Below the pieces are notes generated by a model that was not told where the DNA came from, did not search any database, and saw only the letters and a program-made list of their open reading frames with translations. From contig HG738138.1 in NCBI GenBank assembly GCA_000499405.2, positions 4,576,368-4,640,367 on the forward strand: a stretch of 64,000 nucleotides of DNA. Reading direction: 5' to 3'. Position 1 is the first letter of the stretch. Every line of letters starts with the position of its first letter. Shown piece by piece: positions 62,865-64,000 of this stretch. The position numbers and the translations under genes were made by a program. The stretch comes from Onchocerca volvulus (taxonomy: Eukaryota; Nematoda; Chromadorea; Rhabditida; Onchocercidae).

Positions 62865-64000
62865 ATTCTGCTGCAGCAACAATAAAATTGTTGGGAAATT
62901 TGCTTGTGGCACACCTGAAAGTTGGGTAACTAAACTTTATCACGAAACGTTGGTAACACGACAACGATAACGACATTACAAAACCAGTCATATCAATAAA
63001 ACCATTCTAATGATGATACCTGAAGCCAAAAGAAAGAGAGACAAAAATCATGACCTTTTAAACCAACCTTGTGATAACAACCCTTTAAACTGATTCTATA
63101 CTCAGGACTATCTTATTTATAGAGAGAAAATAATGGTAGAGTTTGATCTAGGAAGGCGCCATTATTGGCACATAAGAGCGCGCCTTTATTGGCGCGTGAA
63201 CTAGACCACAATATTTAAATTATTGCACATCAAAACAATCAGAACGACAAAAATGATTGAATTAAACAATCGAAATCATGAAGTTTCTCGGGATTTCCGA
63301 CAGTGTGAGCAATAATTTCTTTTGCTATCCCTTTTTATATTAATGGAAACTCAAAAAAAATAAATCACCGCTTTGATAATGACTCAATGCATGTTCAAGA
63401 TCATCCGATACCACACTGAACACGATGAAGAGTCGAAGCGAAGTGGTGAACAACAGATAAGCGAATTAATCATTACAGAAGGCAGTCGATTCCCAGAAGA
63501 AAATCGGCTTTTCAGTCCTGTCCTTGATATCACAAAAAAACAAAAAAAACTAGAATATTTTGCAAAATTTAGGCTGATTGTGATATTAATTGTTTAATTC
63601 AATCATTTTTGTCGTTCTGAATTGTTGTTTTGATGTGCAATCAATAATTCAAATATTGTGGTCTAGTTTACGCTCCAATAAAGGCGCGCTCTCATGTACT
63701 AATAATGGCGCCTCATTGTAGATCACACTCTCTCCTTGTCCTCTCTCTGTAAATAAACGTAGTCCTGAGTATAAGATCATTTTTAAAGGTTGTTATCACA
63801 AGGGCGGTTTAATAGGTCGTGATTGTTTTAGCCCCTCTTCCTTCTGCGGTCTGGTATTATCATTAGAATTGTTTTGTTGATATAACTGATATTGTAGTGG
63901 TTTTATTCGTTATTGTGTTATTAAAGTTTCGTGATAAAAGGTTTAATTATCCAAGTTTGAGTTTGGCATTCGTTTGTGCTACAAATCAACTTCCCGATAA
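62865..64000. mobile_element. Long imperfect inverted repeat, candidate DNA transposon or inverted LTR pair
   Basis: The left arm runs from about 62865 to 63272 and the right arm from about 63590 to at least 64000, where the window ends. Matching blocks include CTTGTGATAACAACC (63068) against GGTTGTTATCACAAG (63788), GACAAAAATGATTGAATTAA (63246) against its complement near 63593, and TATCACGAAAC (62938) against its complement near 63930. Identity is roughly 75-85 percent by eye, highest near the centre. The 317-base spacer has a 74-codon ORF from 63373 without recognisable domains. The outer ends, and so target-site duplications, cannot be seen. Confidence 0.7.

Overview
The window looks like nuclear DNA of a nematode, probably a filarial or other spirurid (clade III) species. 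It is AT-rich, introns are mostly short and end in TTTCAG-type acceptors, several first exons start right behind a TTTTCAG-like acceptor with no obvious upstream exon (as in spliced-leader trans-splicing), and the ankyrin gene is extremely close to Caenorhabditis elegans UNC-44. The species cannot be named from sequence alone. All gene models below were spliced by eye; nearly every junction keeps the reading frame, so small insertion/deletion errors do not appear common in this assembly.

Left half (1-30.6 kb, minus strand): one very large ankyrin gene, unc-44. Read from right to left it has a short N-terminal exon, an ankyrin-repeat array in 15 small exons (30.1-24.5 kb), a linker, two ZU5 domains and a UPA domain (20.4-18.05 kb), a death domain (17.8-17.3 kb), a row of small tail exons (17.2-12.1 kb), and then two alternative ends: a short terminal exon at 11.6 kb, or the giant neuronal-type exon that starts at 8952 and runs off the left edge. 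The most surprising feature is here. The first ~330 bases of the giant exon and its last 3.46 kb in the window are open, but the ~5.2 kb between them is full of stops and frame changes while still showing coding fragments in all minus-strand frames. A separate 290-codon ORF (14488-13616) sits inside a tail intron behind its own acceptor.

Region 30.6-37.4 kb is the upstream flank of unc-44. The intron after its first exon holds a relic of a BEL/Pao-like Gag zinc knuckle, present twice in opposite orientation.

Right half (37-64 kb) is a gene-dense block of compact genes: a ZFAND4-like ubiquitin-like/AN1 zinc-finger protein (minus), a secreted frizzled-related protein (minus), a two-HMG-box mitochondrial TFAM/HMG-5 protein (plus), an ER-type FKBP (plus), a cysteine-type selenophosphate synthetase (minus), the spindle checkpoint protein MAD2/MDF-2 (minus) and the haem A pathway enzyme COX10 (plus). 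They work in separate housekeeping, mitochondrial, secretory and signalling roles and show no operon-like spacing. The last 1.1 kb is a long imperfect inverted repeat that reaches the right edge and is probably a transposable element.
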